Assembly: GCA_025769875.1 (NCBI GenBank) | Contig: JAGFNK010000009.1 | Coordinates: forward strand, 124,001 to 188,000 | Direction of reading: 5' to 3' | DNA: 64,000 nt | Origin: Russula earlei | Taxonomy: Eukaryota; Basidiomycota; Agaricomycetes; Russulales; Russulaceae | Shown here: positions 44,516-55,244 of the stretch, piece by piece | Numbering within the stretch: the first letter of the stretch is position 1 | How the letters are laid out: every line of letters begins with the position of its first letter | Position numbers and translations under genes: made by a program | Notes under the pieces: generated by a model | What the model saw: only the letters and a program-made list of their open reading frames with translations | The model's database searches: none | Told to the model about the DNA's origin: nothing

Positions 44516-44993
44516 AGCATCCTTGTAGATGTTCCAGTTGGTGGATTTTGCTCCACCAAAGGCAAAAATGTGTGGAGTGCCTTTGCAGTGCAACATGCTC
44601 CACCTCAGGGATTTGGAAGGACTGGGACAAAATTTTTGGAGACCCCCCTTCATGGGGGACTTTGCCTAACGTGTTTCAGGAATCTTAGTCTCAATCCCAT
44701 GTGTGCTCCACTAGCCCCTGATTGCTCATACTACAAGTCAAAAACCCAAAAACTAATTTACCTGTCTCAGATACAGATTGCAGCAAGAAAGTCCTAACTC
44801 TCAAAAGGACATCACAGAGCTTGCCCAATGCAAGCTTGATGCTGCAGCTAAAGGCCACAAAGGCAACTTCATTTTTACTTAGCCTGAGAAAAGTTTTCCA
44901 TACAGTTTCATAAGATTTACAATCAGTATTTACAAATATTGTACACACAAAATGTACTTAAGAGCTTGAAAATGAGCCAAAAAGAATATGATG

Positions 44994-45525
44994 AGGCCCC
45001 TTTTACCAACCAAGAATTCTTGAATCTTGAACTTGAACTTGGATTTCAGGATTTTCTGGGAGTGACAGGTGTGATGTAAGTGACATAATAAACTAATATG
45101 AGTCTATTTCAAATATGAGTTATTTTTCAGTGTGATTTGCATTCATGTGTTGGGTTTACATGTGATATGTAAAATATTTTTTCTAACCCTTCCTTCCACT
45201 CCTTCCAAGTGGGGTATTGCAAGCATGTCATTAAGGCAGGATATGTGTCACCAATGTGTGGGTGAACATCTTTGTGCACATTTTGTATGTGCAGCTCTGG
45301 TGAAAATGAGGCTGCAAGCACCCAGATGTTGAGCTTGAGTTGGACAAGTTTGACACTGACACATCATGTGTAACCCCATATATGCGAATATGCAAATGAC
45401 AACATAAAAAAATGCATATTAATTTATTATATACATCACTCCTGTCACTCCTGTCACTCCCAGAAAATCCCAAAATCCAAGTTCAAGTTCAAGATTCAAG
45501 AATTCTCGGTTGGTAAAAGGGGCCT
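44994..45525. mobile_element. 532-base TIR element (MITE-like) in LTR-D
   Basis: The ends are inverted copies for about 80-90 bases. They start AGGCCCCTTTTACCAACC and contain AGAATTCTTGAATCTTGAAC, with close mirror images on the right side up to GGTAAAAGGGGCCT. The interior is AT-rich and non-coding. Intact LTR-D copies lack it. A target duplication is not clear (AATATGATG to the left, GAGAGAAAAG to the right), so the superfamily cannot be assigned. Confidence 0.72.
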
Positions 45526-45646
45526 GAGAGAAAAGAGACAGAGTCTTGTGTCTTGTTCTCAGAAACACATCTGCATGCCTCCCTCAGCTCCTGCTCATGT
45601 GCACTGATCATCATGCCCTTGGACTTTTGCCCTTTCAACTTCACTA

Positions 45647-45660
45647 GGTTATGGGCCCTG
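45647..45660 (+). promoter_or_regulatory. Copia D copy 2 primer-binding site
   Basis: GGTTATGGGCCCTG, complementary to the initiator-tRNA anticodon region, 71 bases before the gag ATG, as in copy 1. Confidence 0.65.
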
Positions 45661-45730
45661 AAGACACTCAATAAATCAGTACACACCCCATTTGAAACAC
45701 TTAGCACTTACCTTGTGTTATCTGAGCACC

Positions 45731-46453
45731 ATGAGTGAGGACTTTAGGATGCTGATTACAAAACTGGCAGCAGATGGCTCAAACTGGGTCACCTACCATG
45801 ACCAGATGACATGGGCATTGAATGCCCACAGCATGCAAGACCACCTCTCTTCTGCGTCAATTACTCAGGTGTACAAAGATGCAGGGAGTATTGGGGGTGT
45901 AACCCCCGAGATGCATTGGGCCTCAGATGAGGCCATTGTCAAGCACATGGTTGCAACATCTGTGCCTGATATGGTGTTCAACTGCATCAAGGATGGCACC
46001 TGTGCACAAGATGTGTGGGATAAATTAAAAGCAATCTTTGATGGAAGATCTAGAAACTTACTTGTTGACTTAGGAAGAAAGCTCCAGAACATGCGGTGTG
46101 GAGAAGATGACAACATGTGTGAGCACTTTGAGAGGCTTGCTGACATGCATGAGCTAGCTGCCATGGGTGAAATCATCAGTGATAAACACTATGCTAACAT
46201 AGTGATGAGGTCATTACTGGAATCGTACAATGGTGCCCTCAACCCCATCTTGACTGCCACCAACATTGCTGGCAAAGACATAACCACAACATCTGTCATT
46301 TGACTCATCACAGATGAGTATGACAAACACACACTGAGAAAGGACAAAACTGAAGGTCACGACACATTCACTGCAGGGTCCCAAAAGAAGAAAAACAAAC
46401 ATGACATTGAATGTTATAACTGCCACAAAAGGGGGCACATCAAAGCTGACTGC
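45731..46453 (+). pseudogene. Copia D gag, copy 2
   Basis: It starts MSEDFRMLITKLAADGSNW and stays open for 190 codons to a TGA at 46301-46303, the same codon at which copy 1 stops. After the TGA the frame continues through LITDEYDKHTL to the zinc knuckle CYNCHKRGHIKADC, where LTR-B cuts it. It is the better preserved of the two gag copies: CAG is intact where copy 1 has TAG. Confidence 0.7.
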
Positions 46454-47331
46454 TGTCAAGACTCACTGTTGAACAATCCTGTTCAAGAGTGAGATACAAG
46501 CTTGGAGACAAGTCAACTGAGTTCAAGGACAAAGTTGGCAAAGAGCACAGTCCAAACAAGTAACAAGTACCAGAGTGGAACTGGTACAGGTTGTGAGAGG
46601 TGATCACAGAAGGAGAGAGCCAGAGTGTGCTAGATAGGGCAGTCCTAAAGGAGTACCCCTAGTAGTAGAGTGCCACAAATCAAATGGACAGTCTGAAGAC
46701 TGTCTGCTACTTTATTGAGTGCTTATATACTACAAGGGAACTGCAAAATAGGGAACAAGTCATAACCTTATTATCAGGCACCATTGACAGATGAGTGTCA
46801 TGAACCATTTCCCAGAGAGGGCCCTTGAAGGACACTTCCTTAGTAGAGGAAACCCAGTCTTTATGGTGCCACCCTGTTCACACAGGACAAAAGGGGTGAG
46901 TAGAGGTGTCCACAATATCAGTGCACACATTGTCACATGAGCAATTCTCGGCACAATCAACATACAGCAAGCCCCACTTAATGGCAACCCTTTTAGCAGT
47001 AAAGGACAGTATTATAGCCTCTCCAAGGACCCTTTAGGATGACCCTAAGTGCCCTACAATAGGCACTGATACAATACTAAAGACCCTACAACATGTTATT
47101 AAACTGACTCTAATAACTATAGAATGAACCATAAAGCAATACTAAGGACCTTAGTAGAAGTATTAGGGTCGACTCTAAGGACCCTAATAGAACTATATAA
47201 GGGACCTGATAGACAACTCTACTCCTTGGACCAAACTACAAGTCCTCAAATGACCAGCCCTAAACTAACTAACAGCAAATGAATCAGGTGCTTTGCACAT
47301 GTACTAAGGCAGTGAACATGTGGACAGTAAA
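46454..47331. mobile_element. Two LTR-B pieces head to head
   Basis: 46454-46796 is the start of a plus-strand LTR-B (TGTCAAGACTCACTG). At 46797 it switches to an inverted LTR-B that begins TGTCATGAACC and runs to 47331, where LTR-C interrupts it. The missing parts are not found downstream, so the block has lost material by deletion. Confidence 0.65.
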
Positions 47332-47592
47332 TGTTACAAGCATTTTCCTTTTACATCTACTTCTTATCTTTGCTATGAACTGCTTGCCTCGTACTGTCCC
47401 TCTACTTACTGACCTTGTGATCCCTTATGTCTTGTGATCCCCTCTGTGTTATCATGTGATCCTATACACATCCAGATAACACTGGATTGCTGTTACTTTC
47501 CCTTTGTTTGGTTCTCTTTCCTTTTATACTTACTTAGTTGCAACTGTGCAATGCTGCGCACCTACTGTGCAGCACAGTCATTTGATTCTGAC

Positions 47593-49277
47593 TGTCAAGA
47601 CATGTACTGCTGATCACTAAGGACTCAGGAGCAGGTGGGCAAGGGTCAGAACAGACGGTACGCAGCGTAAACGGCGTTGAACAGGAGGACAAGCCAAACG
47701 ATGAGGAGATACCAGATGGGGACTGGTACGTGTTGCAAGAGACAAAGGCAAAGGCTGGAGGCCAGTGTAATGAGGGGGCTTTAAACAAGGCAGTCGTTGA
47801 AGAGTACCTTGAAGACAAGAGTAGTCTTTAAACTGAGCGGTCATGAGGGAGTACCCAGGAGGAGGAGAGTATCACAAATGGACAGTCTGATGACTGCCAC
47901 GCTACATTGGGGCTTATATACTAGTTACAAGTCTGAGTACGAACCACAGAAAATAACTCAGACTCTTTGGACCACTCCTGTCAAGACTCACTGTTGAACT
48001 ATCCAGTTCAAGAGCAAGGGGTAAGCTCAAAGATGAGTCGATAGACATCCAAGATGGCGTGGGCAAGAAGTAGAGTCCAAAGCAGTAACAAATACCAAAG
48101 AGGTATAGTTACTGGTAGAGTCGAGCAGGTACACAGGGAAGAGGCCAGAATGGTCACAAGGGGATGGTCCTTACTACAAGAGAACTGCTAAATAGGGAAC
48201 AAGTCATAACCTTGTTATCAAGCACAAAAGAGTGATGAGTAAGAAGTCAGAGTGCGCTTACTGAGCATGCTCAGTCATGCTCAGTAAGCTGCTGAGTAAG
48301 AAGGCTTCTCTTGATGAGTAAGAGCCTTCCCTGTCCATGTGTTCACTGCTTTAGTACATGTGCAAGCACCTGATTCATTTTCTGTTAGTTAGTTTAGGGC
48401 TGGTCATTTGAGGACTTGTAGTTTGGTCCAAGGAGTAGAGTTGTCTATAAGGTCCCTTATATAGTTCTATTAGGGTCCTTAGTATTGCCTTATAGTTCGT
48501 TCTATAGTTATTAGAGTTAGTCTAATAACACATTGTAGGGTCTTTGATACTGCGGTAGGGCCTATTGTAGAGCAACTAGAGTCATCCTAAAGGGTCCTTA
48601 GGAAGGTCCTAATACTGTCATTTATTGCTAAAAGGGTTGCCATTGAGTGGGGCTTGCTGTATGTTGATTGTGCCAAGAATCACTCGCGTGACAATGCGCA
48701 TGCAATATTGTGGACACCTCTACTCACCCCTTTTGCTCATGTGAACAGGGTGACACCATAGAGGCTGGGTTTCCTCTCGTAAGGAAGGGTCCTTCGAGGG
48801 CCCTCTCCGGCGAATGGTTCATGACAACTCCAATCGGATTCTAAGGGCATAAACACATTCTGTCAGACCTGTGGGTGACTCAGGATGATTAGGGAGACAA
48901 TGGAGCAATGATATCATAATGACATATGGAGTGCTTGGTGAGCATATGATGTCATGGTGGAGTTGCTCAGTCAGCTATGATGTCAGTGGCACTTCATGAC
49001 ATCATGTAGATTGTCCAAGAGGTCTAGGAGTCCTTCCAGTGTTTTGGTGGCAAGTGGCTGAATGGTCATGTGGCCAGCATGTGGCGAGTTACTCTGATAG
49101 GAAGGAGGGTGCTTTAGCGAGTCAGAGGGATTGGAAACCAGGGTCCCTTGCGATGTATGCTTTTTTAGGAGGGAAATTGATTGGGAACAGAGATGGGTAG
49201 AGGGTGTGAAGTGAAAGGGCTTTGTTGAGTTATTAACAGGACAATATATGGCCAAGGCTTGGCCTTGGTTCACAACA
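47593..49277 (+). mobile_element. Solo LTR-A inside LTR-C (CTGAC duplication)
   Basis: It runs from TGTCAAGACATG to GTTCACAACA, with CTGAC at 47588-47592 and 49278-49282. Without the nested LTR-B and its duplicated bases it is 832 long, matching the 829-base copies. Confidence 0.85.
47979..48826 (+). mobile_element. Solo LTR-B inside LTR-A (ACTCC duplication)
   Basis: It starts TGTCAAGACTC and ends GGTTCATGACA, flanked by ACTCC at 47974-47978 and 48827-48831. At 848 bases it lacks an internal stretch (near the plus-strand AGTATCCCAGG region) that other copies have. It is the innermost and youngest layer of this nest. Confidence 0.85.
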
Positions 49278-49900
49278 CTGACTCATTTGTGGCCTCATTT
49301 CTATGACTCCTACTTATTATGACTCCTACTATACTAGTAGCACAGTCAAAGCACAGCTATTGCTGCACTTCTCCTGTATATATAAGCTCAGTACTTTGTG
49401 ACCAAAGCCCTAAGCTTGGTCTCTTGTAGAATCCAACCTACTCTTGTCCAAACATATTCACCTGCAACCCACCTCACTCCTAATCCTCAAACCACATCCA
49501 CCTCTCCATTTCATCAACTCTTCACACACACACACCATCCACCATCTACTCTTTGCCTATCCCTTTCTCCCCTAAGAGTCTCTTCACTCTACTGAGAAGA
49601 GCTCTCCTCCTTCAAGACATACCTTCCTCTCTCTGCATGTTCAAGGTCTACAACAAACTTGAATGCATATAGCTAGTGGAACCAGCCCTAGTCTATCCCA
49701 TTATAAACTTACCCTAGCTTCTCAATGGACTGAGTTGTACTAGGAAGGGTCTATTGGCCATAACCTGTTTAGCATAAAACACTTTGACTGCTGCAGGGAT
49801 CCTTACTCTTCACAACGGGAACCAGCCCATTCACCAGAACACACTTCTACTATCAATTTGACTTCAGGCTTGAGAACTGACATAGCTTGTTACCATGACA

Positions 49901-50357
49901 AGTGAAGTGGGTTGCAGGCAAATATGTTGGACAAGTGTAGGTTGGATTCTACAAGAGACCAAGCTTAGGGCTTTGGTCACAAAGTACTGAGCTTATATAT
50001 ACAGGAGAAGCACAGCAATAGCTGCACTTTGACTGTGCTACTAGTATAGTAGGAGTCATAATAGGTAGGAGTCATAGGAATGAGGCCATGAATGAGTCAG
50101 AACCAAGTGACTGTGCTGCACAGTAGGTGGGCAGCATTGCACAGTCAAAACTAAGAAGTAAGTATAAAAGGAAAGAGAACCAAACAAAGGGAAAGTAACA
50201 GCAATCCAGTGTTACCCTGGATGTATATGGATCACATGATAACACAGAAGGGATCACAAGATGTAAGAGATCACAAGACCAATAAGTAAAGGGACATACA
50301 ACGCAAGCAGTCCATAGCAAAGGTGAGAAGTAAACATAAAAGGAAAATATTGTAACA
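49901..50357 (+). mobile_element. LTR-C 3' fragment, plus strand
   Basis: It begins within LTR-C at AGTGAAGTGGGTTGCAGG and ends in the LTR terminus TATTGTAACA. It lies tail to tail with the inverted LTR-C to its left. Confidence 0.65.
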
Positions 50358-50769
50358 TTAATGATGACATCCAGGTCCAGATGGTGTGTTGGTCAGGTCA
50401 TGCATATCTATAGCACTCCCTGCTCCCTTTTCAGTTGGACCATCAGGGTCACTACTATCCTGGCCATTGGTTGGCCCCAAAATGCAATATTTGTCCTCAC
50501 ATCACACCCTCTTTTTGTTGCAAGACACCCTTACCTCTCTTATCACACTGCCATCACCACCAACACCACCAAACCACCACTCTGGAGATATGTATATGCA
50601 TATATTAATCAGTTGCTATTATCACCCTACTAGACTTGTGTGATGCTATATCCCAGCTGCAGAGTGAGGGGATGTACTACATGTAAAGCTATCAACTCAC
50701 ACATGACTGTGACTGGACGTTCTACAAACCAGTTGACCTTGACTGAAAGTTCAGTCATGATCAGTCAGG
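50358..50769. other. Unassigned stretch between LTR-C and a fold-back element
   Basis: No gene. Short open frames of 80-90 codons lack motifs. No match to the other repeats of this window was noticed. Confidence 0.35.
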
Positions 50770-52170
50770 TCAGGTTCAGTTAAGCAGTCTTTTGGAGTCA
50801 ATAGCCTTGTTCAAAGCTGGAGCTGCGGAGCTTGCAGCATTGCAGCACAGCATATCACATGAGCATGAATTCGAGTCTCCGCTGGCACCCTCACTAGAGT
50901 GTGACCTTCAAGCAAATATCTGATTATCTTGTCATGTCTGCCACCAGATGAGTTTTCCATTATCAGCAGTCCAATTGATCTCAGGGACAGAACCATAACT
51001 GTCAAGACTCACTGTTGAACTATCCAGTTCAAGAGCGAGGGATAAGCTTGAAGACGAGTCGATAGACGTCCAAGACCGCATGGGCAAGGAGTAGAGTCCA
51101 GAGTAGTAACAAATACCAGAGAGGTATTGTTACTGTGAGAGTAGAGCAGTCACGCAGGGAAGAGGCCAGGATAGTCACAAGGGGATGGTCCTTAAAGGAG
51201 TATCCCAGGGATGGAGAGTGCCGTAAACAAATGGACAGTCTGAGGACTGTCCGCTACTTTATTGAGCACTTATATACTACAAGAGAACTGCTAAATAGGG
51301 AACAAGTCATAACCTTGTTATCAAGCACAATAGAGTGATGAGTAAGAAGTCAGAGGACGCTTACTGAGCATGCTCAGTCATGCTCAGTAAGCTGCTGAGT
51401 AAGAAGCTTCTCTTGATGAGTAAGAGCTTCCATTGTCCACGTGTTCACTGCTTTAGTGCACGTGCAAGCACCTGATTCATTTCCTGTTAGTTAGTTTAGG
51501 GCCAGTCATTTGAGGACTTGTAGTTTGGTTAGGGAATAGTGTTATCTTATAAGGCCCTTATATAGTTCTATTAGGGTCCTTAGAGTCGACCCTAATACTT
51601 CTATTAAGGTCCTTAGTGTTGCCTTATAGTTCATTCTATAGTTATTAGAGTTGGTCTAATAACGCATTGTAGGGCCTTTGATACTAGGTTAGTACCTATT
51701 GTAGAGTTCCTAGGGTCATTCCAAAGGGTCCTTAGGAAGGCCCTAATACTGTCTTTTGTTGCTAGAAGGGTTGCCTTTAAGTGGGGCTTGCTGTATGTTG
51801 ATTGTGCTGAGAATCGCTCGCGCAACAATGCACGCATGATATTGTGGACACCTCTACTCACCCCTTTTGCTCGTGTGAACAGGGTGACACCATAGAGGCT
51901 GGGTTTCCTCCTATAAGAAAGGGTCCTTCAAGGGCCCTCTCCGGGGAATGGTTCATGACAATAACTAAGGGGCATTTATAAATATAGATAGAAATGAGTG
52001 ACAAGACTTAGGCAGGATTACCAGAGGAGCAACAGCACAAAGTTGCAGACTCACCTCACAGGGTCACAGAGCAGAGACTCAAATGCAAGCTCATGTAATA
52101 CATGTGCTGCAACACTGTGACTTCCACAGCTCCAGCTTTGAACAAGGCTAATGTGACCTGACCTGAAAGC
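50770..52170. repeat. Inverted-repeat element split by a solo LTR-B
   Basis: About 120 bases on the left (AGCCTTGTTCAAAGCTGGAG near 50800) are an inverted, diverged copy of about 120 bases on the right (near 52060-52160). Without the LTR-B insertion the unit would be roughly 430 bases. It is non-coding and fold-back-like, and older than the LTR-B insertion. Confidence 0.6.
51000..51960 (+). mobile_element. Solo LTR-B with duplication ATAAC
   Basis: A complete 961-base LTR-B runs from TGTCAAGACTCACTG to GGTTCATGACA, flanked by ATAAC at 50995-50999 and 51961-51965. It is the best reference copy of this family in the window. Confidence 0.9.
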
Positions 52171-52567
52171 ACTAAATAGAACCCTTATTAGTTGTAAATA
52201 GTCAAGCTTTTAAATACTTAATGTGTTCTGTCATGATGCACTCGAAAATGCACTTTGGCTTGTCAGATGCCAACATTGGATCACAGATTTTGGACATCCA
52301 AAAGTGTTACTTTTGCATGACATGGTGGTGAAACACTAGGTACTTTTTGATGGGGGCTTGTTGTTGCTTCATCCTCACTTTTCATTGAGATAATCAGAAT
52401 TTTCTGGCAGCCATGAAGCTTATCTTTTGAACCATGCATGCCATCAGTATAATTTTTGTAGTCGATGTAGTGTAATTTAGTGATCATTAAATTGTGGTGA
52501 AACACTGGGTAAGCAATAGTAGATGCTATCGATCAATTGTTGTAATTTAAGAAAGTTGGCGAAGAAT
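52171..52567. other. Boundary between transposon block and housekeeping block
   Basis: No gene. AT-rich sequence containing two short repeats of GTGGTGAAACACT (52328 and 52495). It serves as the 3' flank of the following minus-strand gene. Confidence 0.4.
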
Positions 52568-53750
52568 CTAATGACCTTCGACTGTAGCATGTCGTTCCTC
52601 CACTATTTGCAACTCCACCACCTCTTTTATTTGAAGTACATGTCCCTTCAGCTCTTCCTCCGTCATTTGGCCGATCTCCTCTTCCCCTATTGTTTGCCTC
52701 ATGAGGGCCATCACTCTACCGACCACCCGGCCATTGCCCCCAGTCCACTCGCCGACCTTTCTGCCATTCCATATTGCCTTTAGTCGGACCTTTCGCTCGT
52801 TTGCTTGAACCAACGCGTCGTGTTCGTCTCGTTTTCCAAAGAATGTTAGAGCTTCTTCTCTCACGGACTCTATCATGGCTTCCCTGTCCCCTGTTTCCTG
52901 CACATCCTGTGGCTGGCTTTCATTTTCTGCGTCAGGGCTTTCTCTCGCATCTCTCCATTGGAAGAAAGCATGATACATGTTGCGATTCGCCCGCGACTTG
53001 ACCCGCGACACACGATCAGAGACTTGTCCGTGCACATAAAAGCGTGAGGACGCGACCCATTCGAAGACCTCATGCATCGTTGCGAATCCTGCCTTCCATC
53101 GTTCCAATGAAAGTTCGAAGAAAGGAAATATGTCGGGGATCGAGGACGACAAGACGAAAGTGGAAGAATATGTTGGCACGAGTGCTTGAGAGGTCATCTG
53201 GGACACGTTGGTCCAGAGAAAAGGCGACCGAACGGACGCTGCTTACTTTGAGTCCTAGCTCGCCCAAGTGCAACCCCACGCTAGCGGCGAGGCGTCCTAG
53301 GATCATGCCAAGGTCCCCGTAAGCGTGGTAGATCATCACATTTTCCCAGTCTTGCGCGTCTTTGCGGATATTGACGTCAACTTGTACGTATACCTCGCTG
53401 GTCTCTCCTGAGACCGGGGCGACATTGGGTGGCAGAGGACCGATGACGTCCACCAAGCGCAATGCAAAGTTGTGAGTGCCTCCGCCACCCGGCTGCGTAC
53501 TGGGTATGCAGGCGCTCGCGTCAAGCGCACGTTTGATTTCTTGGTGTCCGACGGCCGCACGAGGACGGGCGACGATAAAGTCCACATCGCCGTGGTCCCG
53601 CTTCTCCGGGGCTTCGTGGGGAACGCCGACGTATTCGAAGAGGGGGGCGAGCCGTGGCAGAAGGGTGGACTTGAGCGAGGCGTAGATGGCCGGCGATAGG
53701 CGCGGGAACGTCGCGTGTGGGATTCGCGAGACGAAAGCCTTTCCGCCCAT
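52568..53750 (-). CDS. Conserved basidiomycete protein, nucleotidyltransferase-like
   Basis: Two exons, 53750-53247 and 53197-52568, with a 49-base intron (GTAAGC donor) encode 377 residues. The start is the only ATG before the conserved region; the frame extends further upstream without another ATG. Landmarks are APEKRDHGDVDFIVARPR (residues ~45-60), STQPGGGGTHNFALRLVDV, EVYVQVDVNI, MIYHAYGDLGMILGRLA, and after the intron SSSIPDIFPFFELSLERWKA and HEVFEWVASSRFY. The GDVDF motif with a later DVDV/VQVDV pair resembles the metal-binding aspartates of Pol-beta-type nucleotidyltransferases. The family is familiar from mushroom genomes but has no assigned function, so activity is inference. The C-terminal ~120 residues are acidic and helical. 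It diverges from the zinc-knuckle gene across 505 bases. Confidence 0.78.
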
Positions 53751-54255
53751 GCTGTGCGCAGCACGCGCCCTGGGGAATTTCAGTTCGGTGAGCTCGGTGT
53801 CGGTGTCGGGGCGGATTGGTGTTCGGCCGGCGGCACACGAGTGAGTGGCGGGTTCTGGCGCAACCCCCACCGATTGCGATGCGGATTTAAATAGAACTTT
53901 GAGTGGACGGAGTGAACGGGTGGAGAGGGCTGCTGCATCGCCTCGTCGCCTCGTATTCGTTAAACCCTTAAAGGTGAATTTCTCTGCCCAGATATGGAAA
54001 TTGCATGGCGGTGAGGCGAACGAGGCACCTCATCGCCTCCAACCTCGGTCGCGCAGCCACCCGTTCTTTCTCTTTTCTCCACACCCACTTTCACGACTCC
54101 GCAGCCTCTGCGCAGAGCCGATATTCAAAACAAACAAAAGCGCTCTCTCACGCGCGCTCGGTGGCGAGTACGCGACGAAACGACGAAGCACGGAGAAATA
54201 ACCAAAACCCAAAAACACCGAAACCAAAAACCAAAACTAAACAAAAAAAAAAATA
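53751..54255. promoter_or_regulatory. Divergent intergenic region
   Basis: This 505-base stretch separates the starts of two oppositely transcribed genes and should hold both promoters. A TTTAAAT TATA-like motif at 53885 faces the minus-strand gene. The plus-strand side ends in a long A-rich run just before the ATG at 54256. The exact elements were not defined. Confidence 0.45.
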
Positions 54256-55094
54256 ATGTCCAAATTTGGCCCGCATAACAATAATCCCCCGCGCGACGTC
54301 ATCCGCCGTTTGTCAAAGGTGTCTAGGCACGGGTTCGTGCTTCGCTGCTTAGCCCTTTTTTTTTTTTCTTTTTCCGTCTCACTTTTGTCGCGAATCATCC
54401 TCTCTTCTCGTCACGGGCGAACATCTCGGGGAATCCTTCCCTCCCCCTCCTGCAGGCCACTTCACGTACGAATGCAAAGCCGTTCGGCCGTACGTCTCGC
54501 GTCCATCGCGCACAGCGCAGCTCCAAAATCCGCGCCTGCTCGCCAAATCGGCCGCGTCGGATGAAAAGCCATGCGTCGAGGTGCCCGAGGAATTTAAGAA
54601 CAAGTCGGTGCCATTTCTCCTTTCTTTTTTTTGTTTGCGGCGCGCGTGTTGACGGGTTGGTCTCTTATTCTGACTCTGATGTTATCTGATTCAGAGGAGC
54701 GGAGTCGCGGATCGGATATTGGAGGCGAAGGAGAAGCAAAGAGAGAAGGAGAGAGAAAGGGAAGGAGAGGACGGATCGAGTGAAGAAACGGACGAAACCG
54801 TCCCTCCCTTTGCTGCGGCGCAGTTTTTGGATCTGCCTGATGCCTGATGCCAGATCATCAAGTGCATCCGCGTCTCCCCCACCCAATCAAGAGTCCGACT
54901 CAGAGTCAGTGTCACAATCGTCGTCAGACTCGGGTTCCGATTCTGCATCAGAGTCGTCAAGCACGGGTTCACACTCCTGCGGTTCGCGTTCACGCTCAAG
55001 AGAACGCGACGACAAGCGTAGGCGGCCACGAGGGCACAGCGTATCACGCAAATCATCTCGTGATCGAGACCGCAGTCGCAGCTCAGACCGTTGA
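54256..55094 (+). CDS. ZCCHC10-like zinc-knuckle protein with frame breaks
   Basis: Single CCHC knuckle protein related to ZCCHC10. Exon 1 gives CQRCLGTG. A spliced exon then gives HFTYEC, completing C-x2-C-x4-H-x4-C, followed by RPYVSRPSRTAQLQNP, VEVPEEFKNK, a further intron (about 54603-54696), SGVADRILEAKEKQREKERE, and an Asp/Ser/Arg-rich tail ending near 55094 (SRDRDRSRSSDR). Two breaks disturb it. The ATG at 54256 is one base out of frame with the knuckle; one C fewer in CCCCC (54286-54290) would fix it. Before the Ser-rich tail a doubled TGATGCC (54839-54852) creates a stop. Either the assembly has errors or this allele is damaged. The SR-like tail suggests an RNA-related nuclear role, by family inference. 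Confidence 0.62.
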
Positions 55095-55244
55095 TGGCCG
55101 CATTTTGTGGCAGTGTCCACCCCCATTTGTCGCGTGTGAGAATGTTCGTGTAATGCGATGCCCATGTGTGGAATCCGTTCACCTGAGTATTTATGATGCA
55201 ACGCAAAGCACTCTTGCATGAGCATATAGAAGCGGTGGTAGACG

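Larger units (their letters stand above)
44516..46453 (+). mobile_element. Copia D, copy 2 (5' part only)
   Basis: LTR-D (about 44516-45646, with an inserted TIR element at 44994-45525), primer-binding site, leader and gag. It is truncated by LTR-B at 46454 within the gag zinc knuckle. The LTR shares GGAGACC...CATGGGGGACTTTGCC with 11.4 kb and 14.9 kb. The left border is uncertain; similarity to the 14.8 kb copy begins at a GGTGGATTTT motif. Confidence 0.65.
47332..49900 (-). mobile_element. LTR-C with nested LTR-A and LTR-B
   Basis: An inverted LTR-C begins TGTTACAAGC and ends TTACCATGACA. Removing the nested LTR-A and its duplication leaves about 880 bases, the size of the copy at 13885-14767. 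A following fragment (49901-50357) is LTR-C in plus orientation. The outer flanks do not form a duplication. Confidence 0.72.

Noticed and set aside
50840..50910. tRNA-like TTCGAGTC motif followed by a GGCACC end
   Set aside because: The bases around the presumed T loop do not pair, and the site lies within the arm of an inverted-repeat element.
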